A stretch of 64,000 nucleotides of DNA, from contig CAUYUJ010017893.1 of the NCBI GenBank assembly GCA_963575745.1, positions 347,046 through 411,045 of the forward strand, in the 5' to 3' direction. The stretch is from Prorocentrum cordatum (Eukaryota > Sar > Dinophyceae > Prorocentrales > Prorocentraceae). Position numbers and translations under genes: made by a program. Positions 41,906 through 53,224 of this stretch are shown piece by piece (the first letter of the stretch is position 1; each line of letters begins with the position of its first letter). A model generated the notes under the pieces. It was given only the letters and a program-made list of their open reading frames with translations, did not search any database and was not told the origin of the DNA.

Positions 41906-42159
41906 AGGGCGCTTCTTGGCATGGGCCCCCACTGTGTGCCTAGCTTTTCGTCTTGGCTCTCCGCGGCAGGCCGAGGGCCCGCGCGGGGTCGAGGGCGACG
42001 GCCAGCCCTCTCCGTCTCGAGGCTGCACTGCCCTCGCCTGCGCCCCTCTACATTTACACAATGTGAATACTACTCTCCTCTCTCCCCCGAAGACGTCCGG
42101 AAGATGTCAGGCCCCCCTCCGCTCTCTGCTTTCGGCCCCCCTCCACGTACTGCTTTCCA

Positions 42160-42505
42160 CATACACACACACGCACGCACACGCACACGCACACACACAC
42201 ACACACACAAAAAAAAACACGCACACGCACACACACACACACGCACACACACACACACGCACACGCACACGCACGCACACGCACACGCTCACGCCCACAC
42301 GCCACGCACACGAACACGCATACGCACACAACACAACAACACGGGACACGCACACGCATAAGCACACGCACACGCACACACACAACACACACACACACAC
42401 GCACGCACACGCACACGCCAACGCAGCACACGCACACGCACACCGCATAACGCACACGCACACGCACACGCAACGCACACGCAAATGCAAACCACGCACA
42501 GGACA

Positions 42506-42536
<31 letters not shown>

Positions 42537-43440
42537 CCACGCCCAAACGCACGTCCACACACACACACACACACACACGCCCCACACGCACACGCACGCG
42601 CACACGCACACGCCCACCGCACACGCACACGCAACACGCACAGCACACGCACACCAACACGCACAGCACGCCACACGCACGTCCACACACACACACACGC
42701 ACGCACGCACACACACACACACACAGCACGCACGCACACAACACACACACACGCACACACCCACACACACGCACGCACCACACACAACAACACACACGCA
42801 CACACACACGCACACACACACACGCACCACGCACACGCAACACGCACACGCACACGCACACCGCACACGCTCACGCTACACTCACACGCACACGCACAAG
42901 CACACGCACACGCCACGCACGCGCGCACGCGCTCAGACACACACACACACCACACCAAACCCCAACACACACGCGCGTACAATCACCCCCCCCCACACAC
43001 ACCACACACACACACACACACAACACACCACAACACAAACACACACACACACACCCACACACGCACGCACGCACGCACCGCACGCCGCACGCACGCACGT
43101 CACGCACGCACGCACGCAACCACACACAACAAAACACACACACACACGCACACGCACACGCACACGCACACGCACACGCACACGCACACGCACACGCACA
43201 CGCACACGCACACGCACACGCACACGCACGCGCACACGCACGCGCACGCGCACACGCACACGCACGCGCACACGCACACGCACAACGCACACGCACACGC
43301 ACACGCACACGCACACGCACACGCACACGCACACGCACACGCACACGCACACGCACACGCACACGCACACGCGCGCACACGCGCACACGCGCACACGCGC
43401 ACACGCGCACACGCGCACACGCGCACACGCACGCACACAG
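42160..43440. repeat. 1.28-kb CACACG/AC array
   Basis: ACACGC hexamers and AC dinucleotides. The last 300 bp are nearly pure CACACG, ending as CACACGCG. ORFs of 100-600 codons in all six frames are artefacts. Confidence 0.9.
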
Positions 43441-44440
43441 GATTCCCGGGAGTGGGGTTTTCGCTGTTGTTTTACATGTTGCTCCCGCTGCAACGCTGGC
43501 CTCAGTTTTGGGCTTCCGCTCGTTCCGAAGTGCGCTCCCGCTGCCCCGTTGGCCTCATTTGCGCGCTTCCGCTCGTTCCGAATCGTGTTCCCGCTGCAGC
43601 GCTGGCCTCATTATTTCCAGTGCCATGCCACGGCATGGCCTTCGGTCCTTCCAAAAATTAGCTCCAAAGACTAGAAAATGCCCCCCGAAGAAACCATCAG
43701 AAGTGATTACACATTCGGTGCCGATTCGATATTTTTAGCCGGGAAGGCCCACTTTTAGGGCGTCGCCCAGCCATGTTATGTCATGCTACGCGCTGATCTT
43801 CAACAGCATGCTATGCCATGTAATGCAATACCACGCTGCGACATCAGACTGTGCGAATAGAGAGGAGATCTACGCCGCGGTAAGGGATGGGAGGGAGGGG
43901 CAGGACGACAGATATGACGCGAGCGCACCCAGCTTGCCCCTCCCCCTCCCCGCCCCCGTCCGCGTCCCCCCTCCGCCCCCTCCTCCTCCCCCTCCCCCCT
44001 CGCCCTCACGCCCCTCGCCCATCCTCCTCCCCCACCCCCATCCCCCCGAACCCATACCCCCTCCTCCTCCATAACCCCTCCCCCCTCCCCTCCCCCTCCC
44101 CCGTCCCCCATCCCCCTCGCCCTCCTCCTCCTCCTCCCCTCCCCCTCCCTCTCATCCCGGGGGCGCCCTAGCTCGCCCTTGCCTTACCCCCTTCCCCCTT
44201 CCCCTTCCCCTCCCTGTCGCTGGCCCAGTTGAGCAGGGTCCGACCGTCCCGGCATTCCCCTATCACGACATGCCCTCCGAACCCCAAACTGCTCGAGGCA
44301 CCAAACCAAGGTTCTTAGAACACAGGCCCGATGTGGAAAACAAGACATCATCAGCCAGAACTGTTCTAAGAACACGACTCAGTGCAGACCACAAAAGGTT
44401 CTTAGAGCACTCTTTGGTGGGTCAGTAGATGAGCCCGGAC
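43440..44440. other. Unique and C-rich sequence, no gene recognised
   Basis: A TGCTCCCGCTGCAACGCTGG word recurs three times at 43479-43620 with a spacing of about 60. A CCCCTCC tract fills 43930-44220. GTTCTTAGAACA-type palindromic words occur at 44309, 44360 and 44395. Confidence 0.5.
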
Positions 44441-44592
44441 ACTTCGCCACTGCTTCATCCCAACACTCGAACACAAAACGTCACATCCACATGTGCAAGC
44501 CCGTGCGAAACATCTCCCGCCAGCCCAGCGGGCCGGTCGAAGGCTTGGCTTCGTGCGGAAGCCTCATCTGGACTAGCTGGAGGGTACGACTG

Positions 44593-44762
44593 TCGACGAT
44601 GGTCTTCGGAACGCGTGTTAGCGCCAACGTGTGCTTGTCCGTCGAAACCCGCCAGTACGACGCAGACGGCGCAATGAGGGCCGATACAGGCCGCGCTCTG
44701 CCGGTGGACTTCAATGGGGTAAGCACACATTGGGCTAACACACGTCCTGAGGACCGTCGGCC
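44593..44762 (+). repeat. MITE with CCTCAGGACGTGTGTTAGC ends, copy 1
   Basis: TCGACGATGGTCTTCGGAAC and GCGTGTTAGC at the left are mirrored by GCTAACACACGTCCTGAGGA at the right. Copy 2 is at 47532-47734. The inner CGCAATGAGGGCCGATACAG matches GTAATGAGGGCCGACATGGG in copy 2. Confidence 0.7.
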
Positions 44763-44828
44763 AGTGGACGTTCAGGTGGGCTGTGTCTTGCCCGACTTTC
44801 GCACAAAGGTGGGTGAGAAGTGCCCAAA

Positions 44829-44905
44829 GTGGCTTGGGGGGTTAGAGATCCAACCTCAGTGGGCTTCGCTCCCTCAGCGGAGTTAGCGGACCGCCCTAAG
44901 CCACT
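44829..44905 (+). repeat. GTGGCTTGGGG / CCTAAGCCAC dispersed segment
   Basis: AAGTGGCTTGGGGGGTTAGA, GTGGGCTTCGCTCCC, GCGGAGTTAGCGGACC and CCTAAGCCACT also occur, diverged, at 60993-61071. The ends are short inverted repeats. Confidence 0.5.
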
Positions 44906-44983
44906 CACGGCATTTGCAACCCACACGCACACACCTTCGCAACTACCTGTCACCCCATCTCCATGTATAGACGAAGAAAAAAC

Positions 44984-45148
44984 AGCATAAACATAAACTT
45001 TTGGGGCTCCGCGCGGATTTCGTGGATCTGGGCTCAAAACCCATCCCTGGCACACGGGCCGCGCCATGTGCGGCGCCGGAGGCGCCGCCTGGGGGGGCCC
45101 AGCGCGATCCGAGAAACCCGCGCGGAGCACTAACAGTTTCTGTTAATG
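44984..45148. repeat. GCGCTCCGCGCGGATT foldback element, copy 1
   Basis: ATAAACATAAACTTTTGGGG and CTCCGCGCGGATTTCGTGGA at the left; CCGAGAAACCCGCGCGGAGC and TAACAGTTTCTGTTAATG at the right. It is GC-rich inside with a second palindrome. Other copies: 45277-45464, 48056-48208, 55982-56150, 59275-59420, 63573-63745. Confidence 0.75.
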
Positions 45149-45276
45149 CGGTTATTATTCTTCGACGTAAGCCCGCCTTTGCAACTACTTACCACCCCCT
45201 CTCCATGTAGCCCCCTCCCCCGCGGTGATCCAAGCACCCCCCATCCTTCGCCCTCGGCTGGCGGACGAGAGAACTG

Positions 45277-45464
45277 CATAAACATAGATCTGCACAGCTT
45301 TCCGCGCGGAGGCCTTGCCGCGGCGCCAGAACCCCCCCCCTTTCCCTGGCGCCGCGGAGCGCGCCAGGGGCGGCGCTGGACAGGCCCTGCTGGGGGCTTC
45401 CCGCGCAGATCCAAGAAATCCGCGCGGAGCGCTGAGAGTAGATGTATAGATCTGAGAGTATATG
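45277..45464. repeat. GCGCTCCGCGCGGATT foldback element, copy 2 (left arm diverged)
   Basis: The left arm is degraded (CATAAACATAGATCTGCACA) and the right arm is intact (CAGATCCAAGAAATCCGCGC). The inner CCCTGGCGCCGCGGAGCGCG matches the other copies. Confidence 0.65.
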
Positions 45465-45480
45465 TATAGATCTATATTAT

Positions 45481-45576
45481 ATGCATCACCATCATCACCA
45501 TCACCATCATCACCATCACCATCACCATCACCATCACCATCACCATCACCATCACCATCATCATCATCAGCATCAG

Positions 45577-45648
<72 letters not shown>

Positions 45649-45652
45649 TATC
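45481..45652. repeat. ATC/CATCAC microsatellite
   Basis: CATCAC then CAT/ATC units, directly next to the foldback copy at 45277-45464. Encodes only His or Asp homopolymers. Confidence 0.95.
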
Positions 45653-45954
45653 CGCAGCGCCCCAGATCGGCGGCACTGGCTGGAGGCCAGCACACTACAT
45701 ATATGTATATATACACATTTGTGCGGCTGTTCCTTCTTCAGCCTCCATTTGTGAGCTGGAGATGCAGATGCATACATGTGTATATATTTATATATATATA
45801 TATAGGCCGCAGCACCCACCATGAACCCCCCTTTTCTCTTGGAAGATGCCCAGAAAAAAAGGGGGGCGGGTGCGGTTGGAGTTTCGGGTGTCGCGTCGTG
45901 TTGTGGTGGTGGGATCTGGAGTACATGTGTGTGTGTTGGACACGGAGGGAGCCT

Positions 45955-46815
45955 GTTGAGTATCGGGTGTTGTGTTGGAGAAGGAGGCTGTTGAGTACTG
46001 GGTGTTGTGTTGGAGACGGAGGGAGTTGAGTAGAAGGTTATTTTCAAGTTCAGCTTGGGGAGGGAGCCTGTTGAGTATCGGGTGTTGTGTTGGAGAGGGG
46101 GCTGTTGAGTACTGGGTGTTGTGTTGGAGACGGAGGGAGTTGAGTAGAAGGTTCTTTTCAAGTTCAGCTTGGGGAGGGAGCCTGTTCAGTATCGGATGTT
46201 GTGTTGGAGAAGGAGGCTGTTGAGTAATGGGTGTTGTGTTGGAGACGGAGGGAGTTGAGTAGAAGGGAGCTCAACAAGTCTTCCAAAAAAGAGCCTCAAA
46301 AGTGAGTCCGAAAATCGTAGGAATCATATATAAATTCATATATAATCATGAGAAAGGGGGGTTCTTGGTGCAGCTTGGGGAGGGAGCCTGTTGAGTATCG
46401 GGTGTTGTGTTGGAGAAGGAGGCTGTTGAGTACTGGGTGTTGTGTTGGAGACGGAGGGAGTTGAGTAGAAGGTTCTTTTCAAGTTCAGCTTGGGGAGGGA
46501 GCCTGTTGAGTATCGGGTGTTGTGTTGGAGAAGGAGGCTGTTGAGTACTGGGTGTTGTGTTGGAGACGGAGGGGGTTGAGTAGAAGGTTCTTTTCAAGTT
46601 CAGCTTGGGGAGGGAGCCTGTTGAGTATCGGGTGTTGTGTTGGAGAAGGAGGCTGTTGAGTACTGGGTGTTGTGTTGGAGACGGAGGGAGTTGAGTAGAA
46701 GGTTATTTTCAAGTTCAGCTTGGGGAGGGAGCCTGTTGAGTATCGGGTGTTGTGTTGGAGAAGGAGGCTGTTGAGTAATGGGTGTTGTGTTGGAGACGGA
46801 GGGAGTTGAGTAGAA
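45955..46815. repeat. 115-bp tandem repeat in a higher-order repeat
   Basis: AGCTTGGGGAGGGAGCCTGT marks units at 46051, 46166, 46372, 46487, 46602 and 46717, spaced 115. The arrays are followed by the same unique stretch (TCTTCCAAAAAAGAGCCTCA … TATATAATCATGAGAAA) at 46267-46358 and 46818-46910, giving a higher-order unit of about 550 bp. Each 115-bp unit contains two diverged GTTGAGTAxxGGGTGTTGTG halves. Confidence 0.85.
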
Positions 46816-46929
46816 GGGAGCTCAACAAGTCTTCCAAAAAAGAGCCTCAAAAGTGAGTCCGAAAATCGTGGGAATCATATATAAATTCATATATAATCAT
46901 GAGAAACGGGGGTTCTTGGTGGGTGCACA

Positions 46930-46933
46930 GGGC

Positions 46934-46965
<32 letters not shown>

Positions 46966-46980
46966 TATATATATATACAC
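46930..46980. repeat. (AT)n dinucleotide run
   Basis: TATATA runs (46934-46957, 46962-46977) separated by CACA. A similar TATA run lies at 45780-45804. Confidence 0.9.
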
Positions 46981-47531
46981 AGACGCTTGTGCAGCTGTTC
47001 CTGCATCGCCCTCGGCCTCCATCGTGAGGGCGAGGGGCCAGGGACTCCACCATCGCCCCCGGCCTCCATTCCTCGACCATCACCCTCGCCCAGCGGGGCG
47101 TGGGCAGAACGGGTGCCCGACCCGGGCCTCGTCTGCTCGGGCGGCGCCAGAGGTGATCCGCAAGCGACTCAGCGACTCGGGGCGTGGAGGAGAAACGGCG
47201 GCGAGCTTGGGGGAAAGCGAGCAGGGGGGCGGGCCAGCGTCCCAAGCCCCAAGCCTTCCCCTGAGACGCAGAGCACCTTTCAGCGCCCCCCTCGCTCGCC
47301 ACCGAGAGAAGGGAGGATGAGAGGCTGGACTGGACTGCCACCTGAGCGACGGAGATGAATAGGTCTTGCTCACGATGACATGGCAATCTTCCGCGGTGGC
47401 TAGCGACGGCCGCCAGCGCGGCACGCTAAAATGCACACGAGGGCGCTTTCGCGCGACCTTACCCGGGCACCTTACGCGCGAACGTCGGCGCAGTCAACCC
47501 CGATTCCTTCCGCCGCTCACGCGCCGCTCAC

Positions 47532-47734
47532 CTGCCAATGCTCCTCAGAACGTGTGTCAGCGACAACGTGCGCTTGTCCACCGCAGCCTTCAAGACGACG
47601 CAGGCGGTGTAATGAGGGCCGACATGGGCTGCGTTCCTCCGGCGGGGCTGAACGAGGTTTCTTAACCCCCCCACACACAAACATACACATACACACAAAC
47701 ACTGGGCTGACACACGTCCTGAGGATCATCGACC
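47532..47734 (+). repeat. MITE with CCTCAGxACGTGTGTCAGC ends, copy 2
   Basis: CTCCTCAGAACGTGTGTCAG at the left; CTGACACACGTCCTGAGGAT at the right. Inside it has a CACACAAACATACACATACA stretch absent from copy 1. Confidence 0.7.
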
Positions 47735-48055
47735 CTCGAGTGCTGAAGTCGCCTGGACGGTCAAGAGCAGTGCTTAAATACTTACTCCGGATAAAATTTG
47801 TGGCCAAAGACTCGAGATATTGCCCCAAATTCGAAGGCCAACGGCACAAAGGATGAGAGAGCGAGCGATAGAGGAACGCGTCCTGGTTGCCCGAACGCGC
47901 CCTGCTAAGAGATTTAGCATACATTGTACTTCTTCGTTCGGAGCTGGCCACGCTCCAAACGGACGAATTTCCATTGTTGGTTAGCACATGGTGTGGGCTC
48001 ACGCGAGAGCCCCTTGCAAACCTGCCGGATGTTCCTGACCCCAGAAGAGAAAAAA

Positions 48056-48208
48056 TCATAAGCATAAACTTTTGGCGCTCCGCGCGGATTTGGATCTCCT
48101 CCCTGGCGCGCGGAGCGCGCCAGGGGCGGCGCCGGAGGCACCGCCGGGGAGGCCCAGTGCGGATCCAAGAAATCCGCGAGGAGCGCCAACAGTTTATGTT
48201 TATGTCGT
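48056..48208. repeat. GCGCTCCGCGCGGATT foldback element, copy 3
   Basis: CATAAGCATAAACTTTTGGC and CCAACAGTTTATGTTTATG mark the ends. The inner palindrome is CCCTGGCGCGCGGAGCGCGC then CAGGGG. Confidence 0.8.
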
Positions 48209-48239
48209 TCTGCCCTTCTTCGAAACCTGTTTTATCTCC

Positions 48240-49030
48240 ACGGAGGATGAGAGAGGGGCAAGAGGCGGGAAGGGGGAGGGGATTGGTACACCAAAGGAGG
48301 GGGCACTTCGAGAAGGAGCCACCAGCCCCGCCGACTGCGCGCGCAGCATCTCGCGCCGCCACGGCGCGCGAGGGCGCAGGGGAAGGCGCCGACCGCTCGG
48401 CGCGGGGAGGAGGCGCTGGCGCGGAGGCGCTGATGCTGCAGTGCGGGCGCGGCCACAGGAAACCCTCGCGCGAAACCCAGGCGCCCACTCGTGGAGCCAG
48501 CCAAAGAGGGGCAGGAGGAAGGAAGGGGTAGGTCGGGCATGTTCTTCTACAGGCGGATTCCCGAAGGAACTTACAAACAAAAGGTCTGGAAAGTATCAAA
48601 CATGGTCCAGAGTGCACGAGGAATTGCCACCAAATTTTTTTAGAAATGAAAACTATTCTTGAACATTTCGCCTGTGGAGGGATGTGAACGATTAAGGGAA
48701 CGGGAGGGGAGGGGTACCCAAACGAAGGGGGGACTTCCCCAGAGCAGCGCGCCCCGCCGCTTGCGCGCGCAGCGTCTCGCGCCGTCACAGACCCGCAATG
48801 GGGCGCAGGGGAAGGCGCCGACGCACAGCGCGGAGGAGGCGCCGGCGCTGGGGCGCGAACGCTGCAATGCGGGCGCGGCCCCAACAACCCCTCGCAAGAA
48901 ACCCAACCGCCCACCCGTGGAGCCAGCCAAGAAGCTCGTGGAACACGAGAGGGAGAGGAGCAGGGAAGGGTTAGGTCGGGCATGTCCTCCCACAGGCGGA
49001 TTTTGGAAGGAACGCAAAAAACAGTCAGAA
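48240..49030. repeat. Tandem duplication of about 450 bp including MITE ends
   Basis: 48265-48590 and 48700-49030 share CTGCGCGCGCAGCATCTCGC / CTTGCGCGCGCAGCGTCTCG, GGGCGCAGGGGAAGGCGCCG, GTGGAGCCAGCCAA and then TAGGTCGGGCATG. The first copy ends in a full MITE (48529-48694). The second ends in only a MITE left end (48971-49030). Confidence 0.7.
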
Positions 49031-49833
49031 AATGATGTTTAAACAGGCCCACAGAGGGCACGAGACATAAGAGCCCACAAGAAGCCCTCGCAAGACACCC
49101 AAGCCGGAACACCCGCGCGCGAGGTGCACCTGGATAAGAGAACCTGGCGCCCCCTGAGCGCAGCATCTTCTCTAACGGCCGCGGGGAGGTCACCCGCGCA
49201 GCGTGCGGAGCGAGGAAACCCAGGGCACCCTGACGAAAAGCATAATCTGGTTTCTTGATGCGCGCCCCCACTGTACGATCACGGCGCCCATGTATTATGT
49301 TGCCCCCATCGTACTTGAGGACCAAATCCCATATATAATTTCGAGCACCCAGAAACATGTCAAAACAGTGTCGAACGAGAATCGCGTCCCAAAGCCCGAC
49401 ACGTGAAAACCCTCAAGTTGCGGCACGTTCTTGGTCCTCGATTTTTCCTGCTGGTTCAGGCCAAGATAAGTTGGAACATCATAACCCATGCACCGTACCA
49501 TGTTTGGACTCGCTGAAGGCCCCGCCCGAACGCGGTACGGTGCATAGTCTCTCGGCTGTGCGGGCCGAGAGACTCTGAACCGCACCATTACTGGATCGAG
49601 GATCGACGACGCCTGGGGAGATGCCAGCGCGGCACGGTGCACACGAGCCGTCCGCGGAAATGAGACGAAGCCGCTCACCCACTGCAGGAGGCAGCTGGAA
49701 GTGGGTCCTTGCCCCAGCCAGCCTGCTGTACAGCTGGCTGAGTGGGGGATGGGCTGGAAACCTGCAGCAAGGGGTTCAAACATTGCCCACTGCGTCGCGA
49801 ACGTAGAGCAGGAGACAAGTGTATTATTCCTGG

Positions 49834-49945
49834 GGGATAACACATGTTACCGTTTGGGGGGGGGGGCGCGGGGGGGTAACGGGAACGGAGGCCGCGGCGC
49901 GCACCCCCCGAGGCGCGCCGACTACATCGTCGTCGTCGTCGTCGC

Positions 49946-50044
<99 letters not shown>

Positions 50045-50983
50045 TGTCCACGCCCAGTGCCTGTGCTCACGAGACGGGCTCTGTACACCACAATATCTTT
50101 GTGCACCAGAAATGCAACAGAAATGGTATGTGTGTGCACCACGGCCTGTGTATACACCAGAACAACCGTGTGCACCACAGCTCCTTTGTACATCACACTG
50201 CTGCATGAGAACGACTGTAAACACCTTAATGTCTGTGTACACCACCGCAGCCGTTTACACAGCAATGCCTGTGATAATTGACACCGCAGCTGCCGTTGCA
50301 GCACACACCCCGTGTGCACCAGTGTGCCTGCGTTTATCACAAAGCTTGTGTACACAGCCACGGCCCCGACGGAGCCAAAGTCCAGAAAATCGCTGGGGGC
50401 CCGAATGTTCATGTTCAAAATGTGGGCAGATTGTGATTATTTTTTTCTGGCCCGGGGAACGCTCGGACAACTTGAGCCCACAGCAAATTTGAAACACAAC
50501 GCCTGTGTGCACCACGAGGCCTGTGTGCACCACAATGTTTTTGTACACCACAATGCCCGCGTCCTGTCTGCGCAAGGAGGACGACGAAGAGGAGGACGAA
50601 AATGAAGAGGGAGGATGAAGAAGTACGCGATGCGTGGGTACAACATAGCCCACAAGCACGCGCACATCACAGCGACTTTGCGCAATGCAGCGATTGTGGA
50701 CATCACGGCGCCTGTGTGCACCACAGGGCTTGTGATGTGTACACCACAATGCTTGCGTACACCCAGTATGCCTATGTACACCACAGCTGCTGTTGAAACG
50801 ACAGTTGTGTGCGCCACAACGCCGGTGTAAACCGCAGTGCCTGCGTACACCATGCACGCCCGCGTGCACCGCGGCACCAGTAGTGCCCGAGTGCACCACA
50901 GGCCTAGGCTGCCCTGGATCGCGCACTGGACTGGGTCCGGGCGTTACCGTTACGGGGGGAGGGGGGGTAACATGTGTTATCCC
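49834..50983. mobile_element. TIR element filled with GTGCACCACAxTGC repeats
   Basis: GGGATAACACATGTTAC at 49834 is an exact inverted copy of GTAACATGTGTTATCCC ending at 50983. Inside each TIR follow a G tract and GTAACGGxAACG. Next to the left end is a GTC/GCC microsatellite (49925-50045). From 50050 to 50900 the interior consists of degenerate units such as CTGTGTACACCACAATGC and CTGTGTGCACCACGAGGC, period about 17-18. No transposase is seen. Confidence 0.75.
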
Positions 50984-51518
50984 TTGGGTGGATAAAAAAA
51001 TGGTCTCCAGTCGAGACGAGTGTAAGTGGCAACGGATAGGAAGTTGATTGGCTGTCCTGCGGGCAACCCATGCAGTCCTGGAATCACCATTCCTAGCGAC
51101 TGCAGTGGAGATGCACACCACAATGGAAGTGGGGCTAAGACAGGTTGATCCGCCATTGACCATCGCTGCCCAAAAGTCGCTCCCAACCGCAAATCGGTCG
51201 AATGACCCGAATAGTCAAGGCGCTAAAACTCTACGCACATAACTTCTTGCATATGTTCTCCACCTCCCTCAGCTGGGTCAGCAAAGCCTTCAAACACAGA
51301 ACTTGCAAGCATGTCTGCAACATTGGGTGGTATTATGCTGGCCATGTTCTTGTAGCTCCACGCGCTTCAAACTGATTTCACGAATTAGACGATTCACTCA
51401 ACGGGAAAACCTTGCCGTACCACTGGCGCCAACACCGCAGCGCTGGACTGCGAGAAAAGGAACGCCCACGTGGGCGGAAAGAGAGAATGGTCACGCATAC
51501 TCCACAAGGGACTCGCTT

Positions 51519-51675
51519 TAGGTCGTGCGTGTCCCCCTACAGGCGGATTTTGGACGAAAAATAAAAAGTACCCCAAAAGTAGCCCAAAATATTCGAAAAT
51601 GCAAAAACATCGTCCCCTGACTATGTTTTGACTATTTCCGGATATCCCTCTTGTAGAGGGACAAGCCCGACCTAA
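51519..51675 (+). mobile_element. TTAGGTCGTGCGTG MITE, full copy
   Basis: TTAGGTCGTGCGTGTCCCCC at the left; TGTAGAGGGACAAGCCCGAC and CTAA at the right. It contains CATCGTCCCCTGACTATG, as in sister copies. Confidence 0.85.
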
Positions 51676-51679
51676 CTGT

Positions 51680-52960
51680 ATGCGTCCAGACGCCACCGAA
51701 CATTATGCCATCTGGCACCCGGAAGCGGCCAGGGGGGTCTTCGCTGGATGGGCCCAGAGAAAACTGGTCAAGAAAGGCGGACGAGGGCAAATCCGTTCAG
51801 CATCGGTTCCCAGACTCCTCCCGGGCCGAAACTGACCAGTTTTGTGATCGTTTTCTTATTTCTTCTGTTGCCGATCGGCGCGGGCCCTTGCCCCCCCCTC
51901 CACCCCCCGTGAAGTAGATCTTGGCTGTTTTTGGCGCTTGTTTCGAGCTGGTGGAGCCTCCCCCAAAGGACGCACTGCTGCAAACAGTCGCATTAAACAG
52001 AGGTCCGGAGCCAGACCCCTCCCCTCCCCCCCCTTCCGCCCACTGTCGAAACGCCGAATAATAAAACCGTTCACTTTTCGAGCCGCGTCCAGCCGTGGCG
52101 ACGAGGGGCACCCTTTCTCCCACCTTTGTGCTGGGCGGAACCAAGGATGGACCACCTCAGCCCCCCGGCCGGCTCCAATCTGGCACACTCGTCGGCGACG
52201 GAAATGCTTGCGCAGGCATCGGGATGACTCCGGCAGGTCCGTCTCGTGCCAACCTCGGCGCCAGCTTCTGACACCGTGGGGATCCTTCAACCTTGAACGA
52301 TCGGTCGCTTCCGAAGCGTCAGATCGCCCAACATCGACCCGATTCTGGATCGCTGGCGGCGTGCGCTGGCGGCGTGCAGCACTGCACGCTGGCGGCGAGG
52401 TCGCCGCCAGTCAGTCGACACGACGCGAACCTGCCGTGCTACAACGCGCGTGCCCCCGTGAGGACCCGAGCGGCCTGCGAGGGCCTGGCGGCCTCGGGCA
52501 CGAGCCCCGGAGGAACGCGTGCGCCTCGGCACCGCCGGCGGCACAGGCTCACGGCTCGCGGCCAACGTCCGCGGCCCGACTCCACCCTCGCATCGTCCCC
52601 CCTCCTCCTGGGGGATGCTCGTCGGACGTCCGTGGACTTGGGTCGAGCTCGAGCCGAGCTCGAGGCGAGCGAAAATCGAGCAGGGGCTCGAGCGAGAGTC
52701 GAGCTGGAGTCGAACTAGACGGGAGACGACTAGCTGGGTGGGCCCCATGAGGGTTCCCTCAAACGAATCTCTAACTCCTCCCTCCACCCCCCCACCTTGG
52801 CGAGGATGGCTGCATGATAAGCGACCCCTAGCCAACACAAAAACAATACAGCCCATGTTGGACACACATTGACAACTCTTTGCCACAATATTCTTAACTA
52901 ATCGCCACGTCCACATCGAAGAGCGGGAGGGGGTCACTCTTTCGAAAAACACTCCCAGAG
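51680..52960. other. GC-rich unique sequence, no gene recognised
   Basis: Open frames up to 270 codons overlap on both strands without motifs. CGAGCTCGAGCCGAGCTCGA-type words cluster at 52645-52715. Confidence 0.4.
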
Positions 52961-52961
52961 G

Positions 52962-53197
52962 TCTCGACCCCCAGAGGTCTCGGCCTCCCAGACGGGGTCG
53001 GGGTAGATGGGGTCGGAGGATCGCGTCGCATCGCCGATACATCGGCGGTGCATCGGCGATGCACCGGCGAGGCATCGTCGACGTCGGCGATGCATCGGCG
53101 ACGTCGACGTGAAGCAAGTCGAGCTCCACATCGAGCCGCATCGCCGATGCATCGCCGATGTGGCCAGATGTGGAGCCCGGCTGATTTTGGAAGAAAA
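52962..53197 (+). repeat. GATGCATCGGCGATGC element, copy A
   Basis: From GGTCTCGACCCCCAGAGGTC to CAGATGTGGAGCCCGGCTGA. It is near-identical to 54890-55122 and made of short palindromes (GCATCGGCGATGCACCGGCG; GCCGATGCATCGCCGATGTG). Confidence 0.85.
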
Positions 53198-53224
53198 AAT
53201 GAACAACATTAGCCTGGCGAAAAA

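Noticed and set aside
41868-43661. 597-codon ORF, mostly His-Thr repeats
   Set aside because: It is a translation of the CACACG array; overlapping Cys-Val and Ala-His ORFs occur in the other frames.
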